DNA from: Shewanella sp. ANA-3
GTDB taxonomy: Bacteria; Pseudomonadota; Gammaproteobacteria; Enterobacterales; Shewanellaceae
Direction: 5' to 3'
Assembly: GCF_000203935.1 (NCBI RefSeq)
Contig: NC_008577.1
Location: 3,906,001-3,970,000 of the forward strand
DNA: 64,000 nucleotides
Part shown: one piece after another, positions 7,830 to 16,432 of the stretch
Numbering within the stretch: the stretch's first letter is position 1
Layout: each line of letters starts with the position of its first letter
The notes under the pieces: generated by a model
What the model was told of the DNA's origin: nothing
The model's input: only the letters and a program-made list of their open reading frames with translations
Database searches by the model: none
Made by a program: the position numbers and the translations under genes

Positions 7830-8465
7830 TTAATAGTCGAATCCCGGCTGCGCTTTAATGCCCGCTTCGAAGGCATGTTTAATCGGCTGCACTTCGCTGA
7901 CAGTATCCGCCAGTTCGATAATCGCGCGGTGACAAGCACGGCCAGTGATAATCACATGCTGCATCGGCGGACGGTTTTTCAGCGCCGTGAGTACCCGCTC
8001 TACATCGAGGTAATGGTAACTCACCATATAGGTCAGCTCATCGAGCATTAAACAATCAATACTCTCGTCTTGAAGTAAGGCTTCGGCGGCTTCCCACGCC
8101 ACGAGGGCTGCGGCAGTGTCCTTTTCTCTGTCTTGGGTTTCCCAGGTAAAGCCTGTGCCCATCACATGAAAGGCCACGCCCGCACCTTCAAGCAAATTAC
8201 GCTCACCACACTCCCATGTGCCCTTGATAAATTGCACTACTGCCGCTTTTTTGCCATGGCCGACCGCGCGGGCAACCGTGCCAAAACCTGAGGTCGACTT
8301 GCCTTTGCCATTGCCTGTGAGCACCAGTAGAATGCCTTTTTCTTCTTGGGCGGCGGCAATTTTAGCGTCCACACCTGCCTTCACTTTTTGCTGACGCGCC
8401 TTATGGCGTTCGGCCTTGATTTGCGCTTGCTCGTTGTCGAGCTGTTTTTCGTTCTCTACTGTCAT
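7830..8465 (-). CDS. cobO: Corrinoid adenosyltransferase (CobO/BtuR)
   Basis: A 211-residue CobA/CobO/BtuR-type ATP:cob(I)alamin adenosyltransferase, which attaches the 5'-deoxyadenosyl group to corrinoids. The N-terminus is a charged helix. The family P-loop GNGKGKSTSGFG starts at residue 51 (the variant typical of this family), followed by VVQFIKGTWECGERNLL and the acidic LMLDELTYMVSYHYLD. The C-terminal VIITGRACH and EVQPIKHAFEAGIKAQPGFDY complete the full-length family pattern. It lies 28 bases after cobQ on the minus strand. Confidence 0.96.
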   Translation of the reverse strand: MTVENEKQLDNEQAQIKAERHKARQQKVKAGVDAKIAAAQEEKGILLVLTGNGKGKSTSGFGTVARAVGHGKKAAVVQFIKGTWECGERNLLEGAGVAFHVMGTGFTWETQDREKDTAAALVAWEAAEALLQDESIDCLMLDELTYMVSYHYLDVERVLTALKNRPPMQHVIITGRACHRAIIELADTVSEVQPIKHAFEAGIKAQPGFDY

Positions 8466-8493
8466 GATTTTCTGTTCTTCCTACTGCTAACAC

Positions 8494-10131
8494 TTATGCA
8501 TTTATAATGGATGCGAGCTTTTGCATATCGAGGTGCTCGGCTAATACGTCGGCCAAGCGATCCAACTGTTGTTCGCGAATATCATTGATATCAATCGCTT
8601 GAGCATTTTCCAACCCAGCCCAGTGAAGGACGAGCTGGCAGGCCTCTGGGCTGTCGAATAGCCCATGTAAATAGCTGCCGAGCACTTGCCCGTCGTCACT
8701 TAAACAGCCATCGGCAAAAGGCTTTTCTGCCTGTTGATCGCAAGCACTCTCACTTTTCAAGCGTAATGGCGCACTCTTGGCGGCATCACTGGACGTGAGA
8801 TATTGGGACTCACCGCAGTGGATCTCATAGCCCTTCACCTCTACTTGTTGCCCTTGCAGCGCTAAATGGCCAGTGACCCTACGTAGCTGTTTTTCAGCCT
8901 TAAATTCGGTGGTAATGGGTAAATATCCGAGCCCTTGGCTCACGCCGAGCGTGTCTTCAATCCCCATGGGATCGGCAATGCTTTCACCCAACATTTGATA
9001 GCCGCCGCAAATCCCCAGCAGCTTACCGCCGTAGCGTAGATGCTTGGCAATTTGTTTATCCCAGCCCTGCTCACGCAAAAAAGCCAAGTCTGCTCGGACA
9101 TTCTTACTGCCGGGTAAAATCAGCAGATCGGCCACAATCTCCTGCGTCTGGGCAGAGGCCTGAGTCTGGAGCGAGACATAATCAAAATCGATATCGGGGT
9201 GCAGTCTAAGCGGGTCAAAATCCGTATGATTACTGGTGCGGGGATACACTAATACCCGCACCTTAAAACGGCTTTGTGCCTGCTTAGTGGGCGACTCGAT
9301 AAGTGCATCCTCGGCGTCTAAATGCAAATCATGCAAATAGGGCAACACGCCCAACACAGGCTTTTGCGTATGGGCCTCTAGCCAATCGAGACCAGACTGC
9401 AATAGGCTGATATCGCCTCGAAAGCGATTGATAACAAAGCCTTTTACCCTAGCTTGCTCGGAGGGCGACAATAGCGCTAAGGTACCCACCAAATGGGCAA
9501 ACACCCCGCCTTTATCGATGTCGGCAATAATGATCACTGGGCAGTCGACCGCCTCGGCAAAGCCCATATTGGCGATATCCCCTTCGCGTAGATTAATTTC
9601 CGCCGGGCTCCCCGCCCCTTCAACCACAATCGTTTGGTATTGCTGACCTAAACGCGCAAAGGATTCCAGCACGGCATTTAGCGCCATGGCTTTATAATCC
9701 TTAGATTTTTCCCCGAAAAAGGCCGAGGCCTCTAAGGTGGTCAAGGCTTTGCCGTGCACAATGATCTGCGCGCCCGTGTCCGAACTTGGCTTAAGCAGGA
9801 TGGGATTAAAATCCGTGTGCGGCGCGAGAAAACAGGCTGCGGCTTGCAGTGCCTGAGCGCGGCCAATCTCCCCGCCATCAATGGTGACTGCGCTGTTAAG
9901 CGCCATATTCTGTGGCTTAAAAGGCGCGACCTTAACGCCCTCACGGGCGAGCAATCGACAAATCCCCGCCACTAGCGTACTTTTGCCCGCATCCGAGGTA
10001 GTCCCCTGCACCATTAGCACTTTTGCGCCCGAATGCTGAGCTTCACTTTGGCTTACAACACCTTGAAACAGGTTTTGCGACAAGGCCGAAGTAGGATTAG
10101 AGGCGTTATTTGAATTCATGGGCAAGAACAT
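8494..10131 (-). CDS. cobQ: Cobyric acid synthase CobQ
   Basis: About 545 residues. It amidates four carboxyl groups of adenosyl-cobyrinic acid diamide with glutamine and ATP. The N-terminal dethiobiotin-synthetase-like domain holds VQGTTSDAGKST near residue 43 and VAPFKPQNMALNS. The C-terminal class I glutamine amidotransferase domain has the nucleophile in LLGICGGYQMLG and the catalytic His in GSYLHGLFD. Several starts are possible (GTG 10134, ATG 10131, ATG 10119), and none has a strong ribosome site. Since the pathway seen here lacks ring-synthesis genes, CobQ probably acts in salvage of incomplete corrinoids. Confidence 0.95.
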   Translation of the reverse strand: MFLPMNSNNASNPTSALSQNLFQGVVSQSEAQHSGAKVLMVQGTTSDAGKSTLVAGICRLLAREGVKVAPFKPQNMALNSAVTIDGGEIGRAQALQAAACFLAPHTDFNPILLKPSSDTGAQIIVHGKALTTLEASAFFGEKSKDYKAMALNAVLESFARLGQQYQTIVVEGAGSPAEINLREGDIANMGFAEAVDCPVIIIADIDKGGVFAHLVGTLALLSPSEQARVKGFVINRFRGDISLLQSGLDWLEAHTQKPVLGVLPYLHDLHLDAEDALIESPTKQAQSRFKVRVLVYPRTSNHTDFDPLRLHPDIDFDYVSLQTQASAQTQEIVADLLILPGSKNVRADLAFLREQGWDKQIAKHLRYGGKLLGICGGYQMLGESIADPMGIEDTLGVSQGLGYLPITTEFKAEKQLRRVTGHLALQGQQVEVKGYEIHCGESQYLTSSDAAKSAPLRLKSESACDQQAEKPFADGCLSDDGQVLGSYLHGLFDSPEACQLVLHWAGLENAQAIDINDIREQQLDRLADVLAEHLDMQKLASIINA

Positions 10132-10206
10132 CACTCAACAGAGGAAAATAAACTAAAGGGGAATCGGTTCGCTCCCTTACTAAGAATGCGTCGACAATAC
10201 TTTGTC

Positions 10207-10809
10207 TTAACTCGATTTAAGCACCAGTGGCAAACCCGCCACCACTAAGGTCACATTATCCGCCACCTCGGCAACGGCCTGATTTAACCAACCCGCCTCA
10301 TCGACAAACTGGCGACTCAATTCACCCAAGGGCACAATGCCAGAGCCGACCTCATTGCTGATTAAAATCACTACGCCCTCAAGGGTGCTTAAGGTCTGGA
10401 TAAAATCGGCGCGCTGCTGTCGCCAGTGTTCTAAAGGTTCATGGCGAGAGAGGGCAAAATCCAAGGCAAAGTCCGATTCCGTTGAAGCGGGCTCGGCCTC
10501 GGGGCTTTGTGCAAGTAGTTGATTGGTGAGCCAAAGCGTTAAACAATCCACCAGAATCACTCGGCCGGGTTTGGCTAAGTGTTTGAGCTTGGCGGTTAAT
10601 GCCAAGGGTTCTTCGACGAGTTGCCAGTCAATATCATCCTTGGCACGTCCATCCTGATGTAAACGAATGCGACTGCTCATTTCGGCATCGAGCGCCTGTG
10701 CGGTCGCCAGATAGCAGGCATCGAATCCGAGGGCGGTATACTGGCGCACTAAGGCTTCGCCGTAGCGGCTCTTACCGCTACGCGCGCCGCCTAGCACTAA
10801 ATGGATCAC
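10207..10809 (-). CDS. cobU: Cobinamide kinase / cobinamide-phosphate guanylyltransferase CobU
   Basis: A 200-residue bifunctional enzyme that phosphorylates adenosylcobinamide and then transfers GMP to it. The P-loop GGARSGKS is at residues 7-14, the LATAQALDAEM segment carries the guanylation region, and HQDGRAKDDIDWQLVEEP carries the His that receives GMP in the family. VILISNEVGSGIVPLGELSR is the C-terminal signature. Its start overlaps the end of cobS by 4 bases, showing translational coupling within the operon. Confidence 0.96.
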   Translation of the reverse strand: MIHLVLGGARSGKSRYGEALVRQYTALGFDACYLATAQALDAEMSSRIRLHQDGRAKDDIDWQLVEEPLALTAKLKHLAKPGRVILVDCLTLWLTNQLLAQSPEAEPASTESDFALDFALSRHEPLEHWRQQRADFIQTLSTLEGVVILISNEVGSGIVPLGELSRQFVDEAGWLNQAVAEVADNVTLVVAGLPLVLKSS

Positions 10810-11594
10810 AGTATGCTACCCACAACCAGCAGCACGAAGTAACAGACTATTTCGCAGATCTGCTGCGCCGCACCTAAGGTATCGCCCGTGTAACCACCGA
10901 TTTGGCGTCTAAAAATCACCACTATCAAACGGCGTAAGCCTATCATCACCAGTAACAGTGACAGCGCGGCAATGCCCTTGAGCACTAGCAGCACTAACAC
11001 GCCACTGGCGATCAAAATAAACAGTTCATTAATGCCTTGATGCTGCGCTAACGGCTTGGATTTACTGGACTCATCGTCGCGCACATATTTCTCGGTAAAG
11101 ATAAGGCTAGCAGCAACTACGCGGCTCACAGTATGGGCGACTATCATCGCCGAGCCTGCAACTACAGGATCATACAGCGCGAGTTCCACCAATAATTGCC
11201 ACTTGAGCATCAGGACGAGCATCAAAGCCAAGGCGCCGTAGCTCCCTAGGCGAGAGTCTTTCATGATCCGCAGCTTGTCTTCCGCCGTCCAACCACCACC
11301 GAAACCATCGAAGGTATCGGCTAAACCGTCCTCGTGAAAACCGCCCGTTAACAGCACGCCCGTGACCATAGACAGCAGCACAGACACGCCGGCGGGCAAC
11401 CAGTTTTGGGTAAGCCAAAATACGATGGCACTGAGTAGCCCCACCAGCAGGCCCACTAAGCCAAAGTAACGGCTGGCTTTATTGAGTTTGTCGGCATCGA
11501 CCTCAACCCATTTGGGCATAGGAATGCGGGTAAAATAGCCCATGGCCACTAAAAACAAATCTATCTCTTTGTGCCAGCTTTCGCGTTCTGACAT
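10806..11594 (-). CDS. cobS: Adenosylcobinamide-GDP ribazoletransferase CobS
   Basis: A 262-residue polytopic inner-membrane enzyme that joins adenosylcobinamide-GDP with alpha-ribazole (phosphate) to make cobalamin (phosphate). The family signatures are visible: GYFTRIPMPKW near the N-terminus, GGFHEDGLADTFDGFGGGW with the Asp-rich metal/substrate site near residue 85, and GGYTGDTLGAAQQICEI near the C-terminus. Multiple hydrophobic segments follow the acidic motif. The 4-base overlap with cobU shows a coupled pair. Confidence 0.96.
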   Translation of the reverse strand: MSERESWHKEIDLFLVAMGYFTRIPMPKWVEVDADKLNKASRYFGLVGLLVGLLSAIVFWLTQNWLPAGVSVLLSMVTGVLLTGGFHEDGLADTFDGFGGGWTAEDKLRIMKDSRLGSYGALALMLVLMLKWQLLVELALYDPVVAGSAMIVAHTVSRVVAASLIFTEKYVRDDESSKSKPLAQHQGINELFILIASGVLVLLVLKGIAALSLLLVMIGLRRLIVVIFRRQIGGYTGDTLGAAQQICEIVCYFVLLVVGSIL

Positions 11595-11690
11595 AAAGCA
11601 TCCTTAGTGAATTAACACTTGCTGCAAGGTTTAAGATTAAAAAGGTCTGCTAAAAGTTATTATTTTAAATAAGCCACTTAGCAGCGCACA

Positions 11691-12743
11691 TCATACAACA
11701 GCCTCAATCCCCGCATCACTAAAACTCGCCATTTGATTGTAAAAATTTACAGCGGCTTGAATTAACGGCAATGCCAAGGCAGCGCCCGTGCCTTCGCCTA
11801 ATCGCAGCCCTAAAGATAACAAGGGCTTAGCCTTTAAATGTTCCAACATGCGCTGATGACCTTGCTCCTCGGAGCGGTGGGCAAAAATCAAATAATCCCG
11901 CACATTCGCATTGATACTCACGGCAACCAAAGCCGCTGCGGTCGCAATAAAACCATCCACCACGACCAGCATCTTGCGCTCGGCAGCGGCGAGCATGGCC
12001 CCCGTCATCTGCACAATTTCAAAGCCGCCCAAACAGGCCAGCACTTGCCGAGGCCCTGTCATCGCACTCTGGTGTAACAGCAGCGCGAGTTCGATAAGCA
12101 TCTGTTTACGCTCTAGGGTCTCGCTATTGATGCCCGTACCACGGCCAACACAGTCGGCCACATCGAGTTGCATAATGGCCGCCATAATCGCCGCAGCTGA
12201 CGAAGTATTACCTATGCCCATCTCACCAAAGGCAACCAAGTTACAGCCCGCCTGATGGTGACGCTCGATTAATGCCTGCGCCATGGCAAAGCCCTTATCC
12301 ACGCAGGCTAACGTCATGGCAGGTTCTAAGTGAATCGCGGCCGTTCCCGCACCAAGGCGTTGGTCGATAATGCCTTCGGCATCTTCAACTGGGGTTAAAA
12401 TACCACAATCAATCACTTCGAGATTGAAGCCTAACTGACGACAAAACACATTGATGGCCGCGCCGCCATGGGCAAAGTTTTGCACCATCTGCCGCGTGAC
12501 TTCACTCGGGGCAATCGACACCCCTTCGGCAGCAATCCCATGATCTCCGGCAAACACCAACATAGTCGGGTAAACAATCTGCAACTGCTTAGCCCCTTGG
12601 ATGCGGGCAATTTGCAACGCCAAGGACTCTAACTGCCCCAGAGCGCCGGGCGGCTTAGTCTTAAGATCGATCTTTTGCTGGATGAGTTGATCCTGCGCTT
12701 TACTCACAGGCTCGATTTGAAATAACGGGACAGATTGAGGCAT
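11691..12743 (-). CDS. cobT: Nicotinate-nucleotide:DMB phosphoribosyltransferase CobT
   Basis: A 350-residue enzyme that makes alpha-ribazole-5'-phosphate, the lower ligand of cobalamin, from nicotinate mononucleotide and dimethylbenzimidazole. The landmarks are KTKPPGALGQLESLA at residues 28-42, VFAGDHGIAAEGVS, ALIERHHQAGCNLVAFGEMGIGNT and the C-terminal LRLGEGTGAALALPLIQAA, which contains the catalytic Glu. Length is as expected for the family. It lies about 160 bases after btuC and 96 bases before cobS, same strand. Confidence 0.96.
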   Translation of the reverse strand: MPQSVPLFQIEPVSKAQDQLIQQKIDLKTKPPGALGQLESLALQIARIQGAKQLQIVYPTMLVFAGDHGIAAEGVSIAPSEVTRQMVQNFAHGGAAINVFCRQLGFNLEVIDCGILTPVEDAEGIIDQRLGAGTAAIHLEPAMTLACVDKGFAMAQALIERHHQAGCNLVAFGEMGIGNTSSAAAIMAAIMQLDVADCVGRGTGINSETLERKQMLIELALLLHQSAMTGPRQVLACLGGFEIVQMTGAMLAAAERKMLVVVDGFIATAAALVAVSINANVRDYLIFAHRSEEQGHQRMLEHLKAKPLLSLGLRLGEGTGAALALPLIQAAVNFYNQMASFSDAGIEAVV

Positions 12744-12905
12744 TCACACTCCAGTGGCAATGTCGGATCCAATGATAGATCCGCTGCTAATAACTCATTT
12801 GCGAGTACGTTCGCTAACACATTCTAGAACAACAACTACGAAGCATCCTGCTGCAATTTGCCATACGCACTTAGTACTAAATTTCGGCAATCCATAAGAC
12901 CCATG

Positions 12906-14051
12906 CTAATTCGATAGCTTGCGCCGACGCAAAATCAGCAAAAAGAAGAAGCTACCGATCGCAGCGGTAATAATCCCCACGGGTAATTCCTGATTGCCAA
13001 GCAAACATCGGGCGAGTACATCAATCCACACCATAAACAGCCCGCCCACCAGCGCCGTCAGTAAGATGGGCTGACGACCGGGGAATAACAAACGAACTGT
13101 GTGCGGGATCATCAAGCCGACAAAGCCAATGCCGCCACAGGTCGCCACTAAAATTGCGGTGATAAGCGAGCAGAGCAGCAACATATTGAGGCGCAGCTTA
13201 GGCACATTCACCCCTAAGGTGTGGGCCGTTTCATCCCCCGCTTGCAGGGCCATGATTTGGCGTTTCCAACCGAGGATAATAAAAAAGCTCAGCAGCACCA
13301 CTAAAGACGGCAGCACCAACAGCGACCAACTGGCCTTAGCAAAACTGCCAAGACTCCAAAACAATACCGATGCGGTAGCCTGCGGGCTGGCAAAGTACAG
13401 CAATAAACTGGTTAAGGCGCTAAACATAAAGGAGGTCGCCACGCCAGAGAGCAACATGCGCTCCACCTGACTCTTAAGGCCTAACCCAGCTAACGCCAGC
13501 ACGATTAGCACCGACAGACTGGCACCAATAAAGGCGCCGAAGGGTAAGCTAAACCACAAGAGCCCAGCAAAAGTCCCTGAACCGCTAAAAATCCCCGAGT
13601 TGGCTATCGTGCCCGCATTGCCAAACAGGCCAGAACCTGTGAATAGCGTCAGCATGACCACGGCACCAAAGGAGGCGCCGGAGCTAATGCCGAACAGATA
13701 AGGATCGGCAAGGGGGTTGCGAGTCACGGTTTGCAGCACGCTCCCCGCCAAGGACAGCCCCGCCCCCGCCACAAAGGCGAGTATAATCCTTGGCAGTCGC
13801 AGCTCCATCACAATCCGCTCTGTCATGCTGGTGCTCACGGCCTCATCGGCCATAAACAGGTGACTGAGTTTATTGATAAACACCTGCAACACATCTAAGA
13901 AGCTTATATTGGCCGCGCCAAAACTCGCGGCGGCGATGGGGGTGAGCAGGGCAAAGCCCGCCAAGCCTAAAATCAGCCATTGCTGGCGCGTGAGCGGCGT
14001 AAAAATGTGGCTAAAAAAATTCATGGTCACCAGTTTAAGTGTGTCTATCAT
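12906..14051 (-). CDS. btuC: Vitamin B12 ABC transporter permease BtuC
   Basis: A 381-residue FecCD/BtuC-type permease with about ten membrane segments. The family stretches are visible: MELRLPRIILAFVAGAGLSL, RNPLADPYLFGISSGASFGA, and the C-terminal CGGIGFVGLMIPHTVRLLFP, where the coupling helix docks on the ATPase. It forms the inner-membrane channel for cobalamin with BtuD, fed by BtuF. The start ATGA overlaps the btuD stop by 4 bases, so translation of the two is coupled. It carries a modest N-terminal extension before the first membrane helix compared with E. coli BtuC. Confidence 0.93.
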   Translation of the reverse strand: MIDTLKLVTMNFFSHIFTPLTRQQWLILGLAGFALLTPIAAASFGAANISFLDVLQVFINKLSHLFMADEAVSTSMTERIVMELRLPRIILAFVAGAGLSLAGSVLQTVTRNPLADPYLFGISSGASFGAVVMLTLFTGSGLFGNAGTIANSGIFSGSGTFAGLLWFSLPFGAFIGASLSVLIVLALAGLGLKSQVERMLLSGVATSFMFSALTSLLLYFASPQATASVLFWSLGSFAKASWSLLVLPSLVVLLSFFIILGWKRQIMALQAGDETAHTLGVNVPKLRLNMLLLCSLITAILVATCGGIGFVGLMIPHTVRLLFPGRQPILLTALVGGLFMVWIDVLARCLLGNQELPVGIITAAIGSFFFLLILRRRKLSN

Positions 14052-15028
14052 GGCGTGTTCTCGACGCTCTCATTTTGCAATGCAGCTCTTTGTAAGACCT
14101 CGTTTGGCGCGCCAGAGTTATGGCAGGCGCAGGCCTCTGACGGTCTAGCTTGAGCCGAAACTGAATGGGAGTCACTCGCCGCGTCCACAGCATCGCTCTT
14201 AGGCTTTTGATAACCATAAAAGTAATTAATCAAGGGGTTACCATGCTGGGGATGGGGCGTAACTTGGGCGCATACCCCAAAGACTTCGGCGATACGTTCC
14301 TCGGTCAGAACCTGAGCTGGCGTGCCCATGGCACTCACCTGCCCCTTGTCCAGCAGCAATAAGTGGTCGCACAGGGCGCAGGCTAAATTCAAGTCGTGAA
14401 TCGAGGCGATTACGCTGATCCCAAGGCTTCGCACTAGCTCTAGGATTTGAATTTGATAGCGGATATCGAGGTGGTTTGTCGGCTCATCTAAAATCAACAA
14501 TTGCGGCTGCTGCACTATGGCACGGGCGATCAGGGCGCGTTGCTTCTCACCGCCGGATAAACGATCGTATTGTTGATGCACTTTATGACTGAGGCCTACC
14601 TTTTCCAGCGCCTTAGCAATTTTTTCACCGTCGCCGCTGGAGTTGGTATCAAACATCCCCTTGTGCGGCGTGAGTCCCATGGCAACCAATTGCTCTGTGG
14701 TCATATCGAAATATTGCGGTGTATCCTGCTGCACCACAGCCACTTTACAGGCAAACGCCTTGGGCGACAGCTCGCTAATATCCTGCGAAAACAAACTGAT
14801 ATGACCTTTAGCAGGGCGAATAAAGCGGTATAAACAGCGCAGCAAACTGGATTTACCCGCGCCGTTGGGGCCTATCAGCCCGAGCATTTCCCCCTGCGGC
14901 AAGGCAAAGCTTATCTCCGAGAGGATGGTTTTTCCCTCAATCGCCCAGCTCAATTGGCTGACCTTAAGTGCCATATTGGCGGAGGTCGCAGCGGGCGCTA
15001 AGGGCGCAAGGCTCGATGTGGAATGCAT
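14048..15028 (-). CDS. btuD: Vitamin B12 ABC transporter ATPase BtuD
   Basis: About 326 residues, an ABC ATPase that powers cobalamin import through BtuC. Numbered from the ATG at 15028: Walker A GPNGAGKS at 53-60, signature LSGGEKQ at 157-163, Walker B LLILDEP at 177-183, followed by TNHLD and the switch His in ASIHDLNLA. A C-terminal tail of roughly 60 residues beyond the normal domain is Ala/Ser-rich with a CACHNSG patch and looks unstructured. The frame opens at an ATG at 15049 with no ribosome site. I favour 15028 because it lies 2 bases after the stop of a leader ORF and has GGGAG upstream. Confidence 0.92.
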   Translation of the reverse strand: MHSTSSLAPLAPAATSANMALKVSQLSWAIEGKTILSEISFALPQGEMLGLIGPNGAGKSSLLRCLYRFIRPAKGHISLFSQDISELSPKAFACKVAVVQQDTPQYFDMTTEQLVAMGLTPHKGMFDTNSSGDGEKIAKALEKVGLSHKVHQQYDRLSGGEKQRALIARAIVQQPQLLILDEPTNHLDIRYQIQILELVRSLGISVIASIHDLNLACALCDHLLLLDKGQVSAMGTPAQVLTEERIAEVFGVCAQVTPHPQHGNPLINYFYGYQKPKSDAVDAASDSHSVSAQARPSEACACHNSGAPNEVLQRAALQNESVENTP

Positions 15029-15030
15029 CA

Positions 15031-15117
15031 CTAACGATTGCTCCCACATGGATATTGATTGGTGTTATCTGTGCTTGCTGCCACTTGGGCCAACAAGGCG
15101 AAACTCATAAATGTCAT
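15031..15117 (-). CDS. Putative leader ORF upstream of btuD
   Basis: A 28-codon frame on the minus strand, MTFMSFALLAQVAASTDNTN..., lies between the riboswitch and btuD. It has the best ribosome site in the region (GAGGGAG, about 7 bases ahead), and its TAG is followed after 2 bases by the ATG at 15028. This layout suggests that translating ribosomes are handed to btuD. The ribosome site sits next to a hairpin CTCGAG...CTCGAG (15129-15146) that could hide it. No similarity is claimed. Confidence 0.45.
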   Translation of the reverse strand: MTFMSFALLAQVAASTDNTNQYPCGSNR

Positions 15118-15128
15118 CTTCTGCTCCC

Positions 15129-15146
15129 TCGAGTTACCCGCTCGAG
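15129..15146 (-). promoter_or_regulatory. Hairpin at the leader ribosome site
   Basis: On the minus strand, CTCGAG (15146-15141) can pair with CTCGAG (15134-15129) across a 6-base loop. The second arm runs straight into GGAG, the ribosome site of the leader ORF. This is a plausible expression platform for translational control by the upstream riboswitch. Confidence 0.4.
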
Positions 15147-15172
15147 AACTAAGGCTGCACGCAGCGAAAACA

Positions 15173-15363
15173 GAAATAGGCAGGTATCCTGACTCGTAGG
15201 GGAAGACACAAAGCGCTTCGACTACTCACAGTTGCGGGTACAGTTCGGGCTACTGACGGGCAGCTCCCCGATTCCCTATTATGTTTGGGTTATCCGGCGC
15301 GCTTGAACACTGTTGCCCTTAAGCAATAGCACTAAATCGCGCAAAATTCCCAACACCTATTTC
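15173..15363 (-). promoter_or_regulatory. Cobalamin riboswitch
   Basis: On the minus strand the conserved B12 box GAGTCAGGATACCTGCC is present at 15180-15195. It ends in CCTATTTC (15180-15173), which pairs with GAAATAGG (15363-15356) to close P1. Between them are the family core features GGAATCGGGGAGCTGCCC and CCCGCAACTG. Binding of adenosylcobalamin or a relative would lower expression of the transport and salvage operon that starts with btuD at 15028. The closing helix and box are read directly; regulation is from family knowledge. Confidence 0.95.
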
Positions 15364-15500
15364 TGCGACCTTTGAGCTTAACGTACTGGGTTCGTTATCT
15401 GGCTCAAATGTCAGGGAAAAGCATTATCCTATATCTTGCCCATTAGGCAATGCTGTTTAAATCAGAAAATTTTCATCATCCGATGACTGATGCTTGCAAG

Positions 15501-16223
15501 CTACTCACAGTGGCCCGATGGCCAGTCTAAACGCCAGTATCTTTTGCCTTGCTCATCCTCAAGGACATTAATCGTCACCACCGCCGCCACGGGTAAGGCG
15601 AGCTGACTGTAAAAACCTAAGGTTTTCACCGCCCCCAGCGCCTTTGACATCAAGTGGCGAATAACCCCGCCGTGGGTCACCACCCAGATATTTGCCGCGG
15701 GTGCACTGGCATTAAACTCCCCATGGGCCTGTTCATCATCCATCGCCAGCAGGGCAAACTCTTTATCGAGGATCTGTGCTATCGCCCCATCGATACGAGC
15801 TTCAAAGTTTGCCATGGCTTCACCATTAGGCGGCGTTACCTCCCAGGGATTCTGCCAATAGGCCGCCATTCGCTCGCCGTCGCGTTGATATAAGTCATCG
15901 AGCAGGCAGCCATCCCAATCGCCGAAGGCTATTTCCTGTAACTCCTCCAGCAGGTTGACCTTGAGCGGCAAAGGCGCGGGCGCATCTAAACTTATACCTA
16001 TAGACGCACTCGAATGCAGCTCAGCCGCAAAGACCTTAGCAAACTCGGCGCAGCGCCTCGAGGTCGAGCTATAAATGCCGTGGCACACAGTCGCCTGCGC
16101 CGCCACCGCCGCCGACATCTGCCGCCAACCCTTGTCGCTTAAAGGCACGTCGACTCTGCCCCGTAAAATCGCCCCGCCCTCGCATTCTCCATGGCGTAAC
16201 AGTAATAACCTGAGCTGCTTCAT
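15501..16223 (-). CDS. cobC: Histidine phosphatase, likely alpha-ribazole phosphatase CobC
   Basis: A 240-residue histidine phosphatase superfamily protein. The catalytic RHG motif is in RLLLLRHGECEG (RHG at residues 10-12), followed by RGRVDVPLSDKGWRQM, the Arg-His-Glu set EIAFGDWDG, and the second catalytic His in WVVTHGGVIRHL. CobC removes the phosphate from alpha-ribazole phosphate or adenosylcobalamin phosphate. The neighbouring B12 salvage genes support that role, though sequence alone cannot exclude another phosphatase. It is upstream of the riboswitch on the same strand, so it has its own promoter and is not under the switch. Confidence 0.85.
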   Translation of the reverse strand: MKQLRLLLLRHGECEGGAILRGRVDVPLSDKGWRQMSAAVAAQATVCHGIYSSTSRRCAEFAKVFAAELHSSASIGISLDAPAPLPLKVNLLEELQEIAFGDWDGCLLDDLYQRDGERMAAYWQNPWEVTPPNGEAMANFEARIDGAIAQILDKEFALLAMDDEQAHGEFNASAPAANIWVVTHGGVIRHLMSKALGAVKTLGFYSQLALPVAAVVTINVLEDEQGKRYWRLDWPSGHCE

Positions 16224-16315
16224 CTGATCTTTCCTTTTAGCGTTTTTATCTGCCTTATCTCGCCTATGCTATACCAACTTTAGCCTTGCCCTGACAATCC
16301 GATGTCGCGTATTAT

Positions 16316-16339
16316 GGACGTCTATACGTATAAATGTCC
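16316..16339 (+). promoter_or_regulatory. Tandem MetJ-type met boxes upstream of metH
   Basis: Three contiguous 8-mers, GGACGTCT, ATACGTAT and AAATGTCC, resemble the met box AGACGTCT (7, 6 and 5 matches of 8). They end 93 bases before the metH start. Tandem, head-to-tail boxes are the known MetJ operator arrangement, so repression by MetJ with S-adenosylmethionine is likely. Confidence 0.7.
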
Positions 16340-16432
16340 AAAACATAACGAACGACATTCAATAATAAAATGCAATTTGTCACCCGATTGCGTACTTTGG
16401 ACTCAACTTAGCTGTAGTAAAGGTAATCATTT

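Noticed and set aside
15501..16223. CobC-like gene as part of the riboswitch-controlled operon
   Set aside because: It lies upstream of the riboswitch on the same strand, so the switch cannot act on its message in the usual way.
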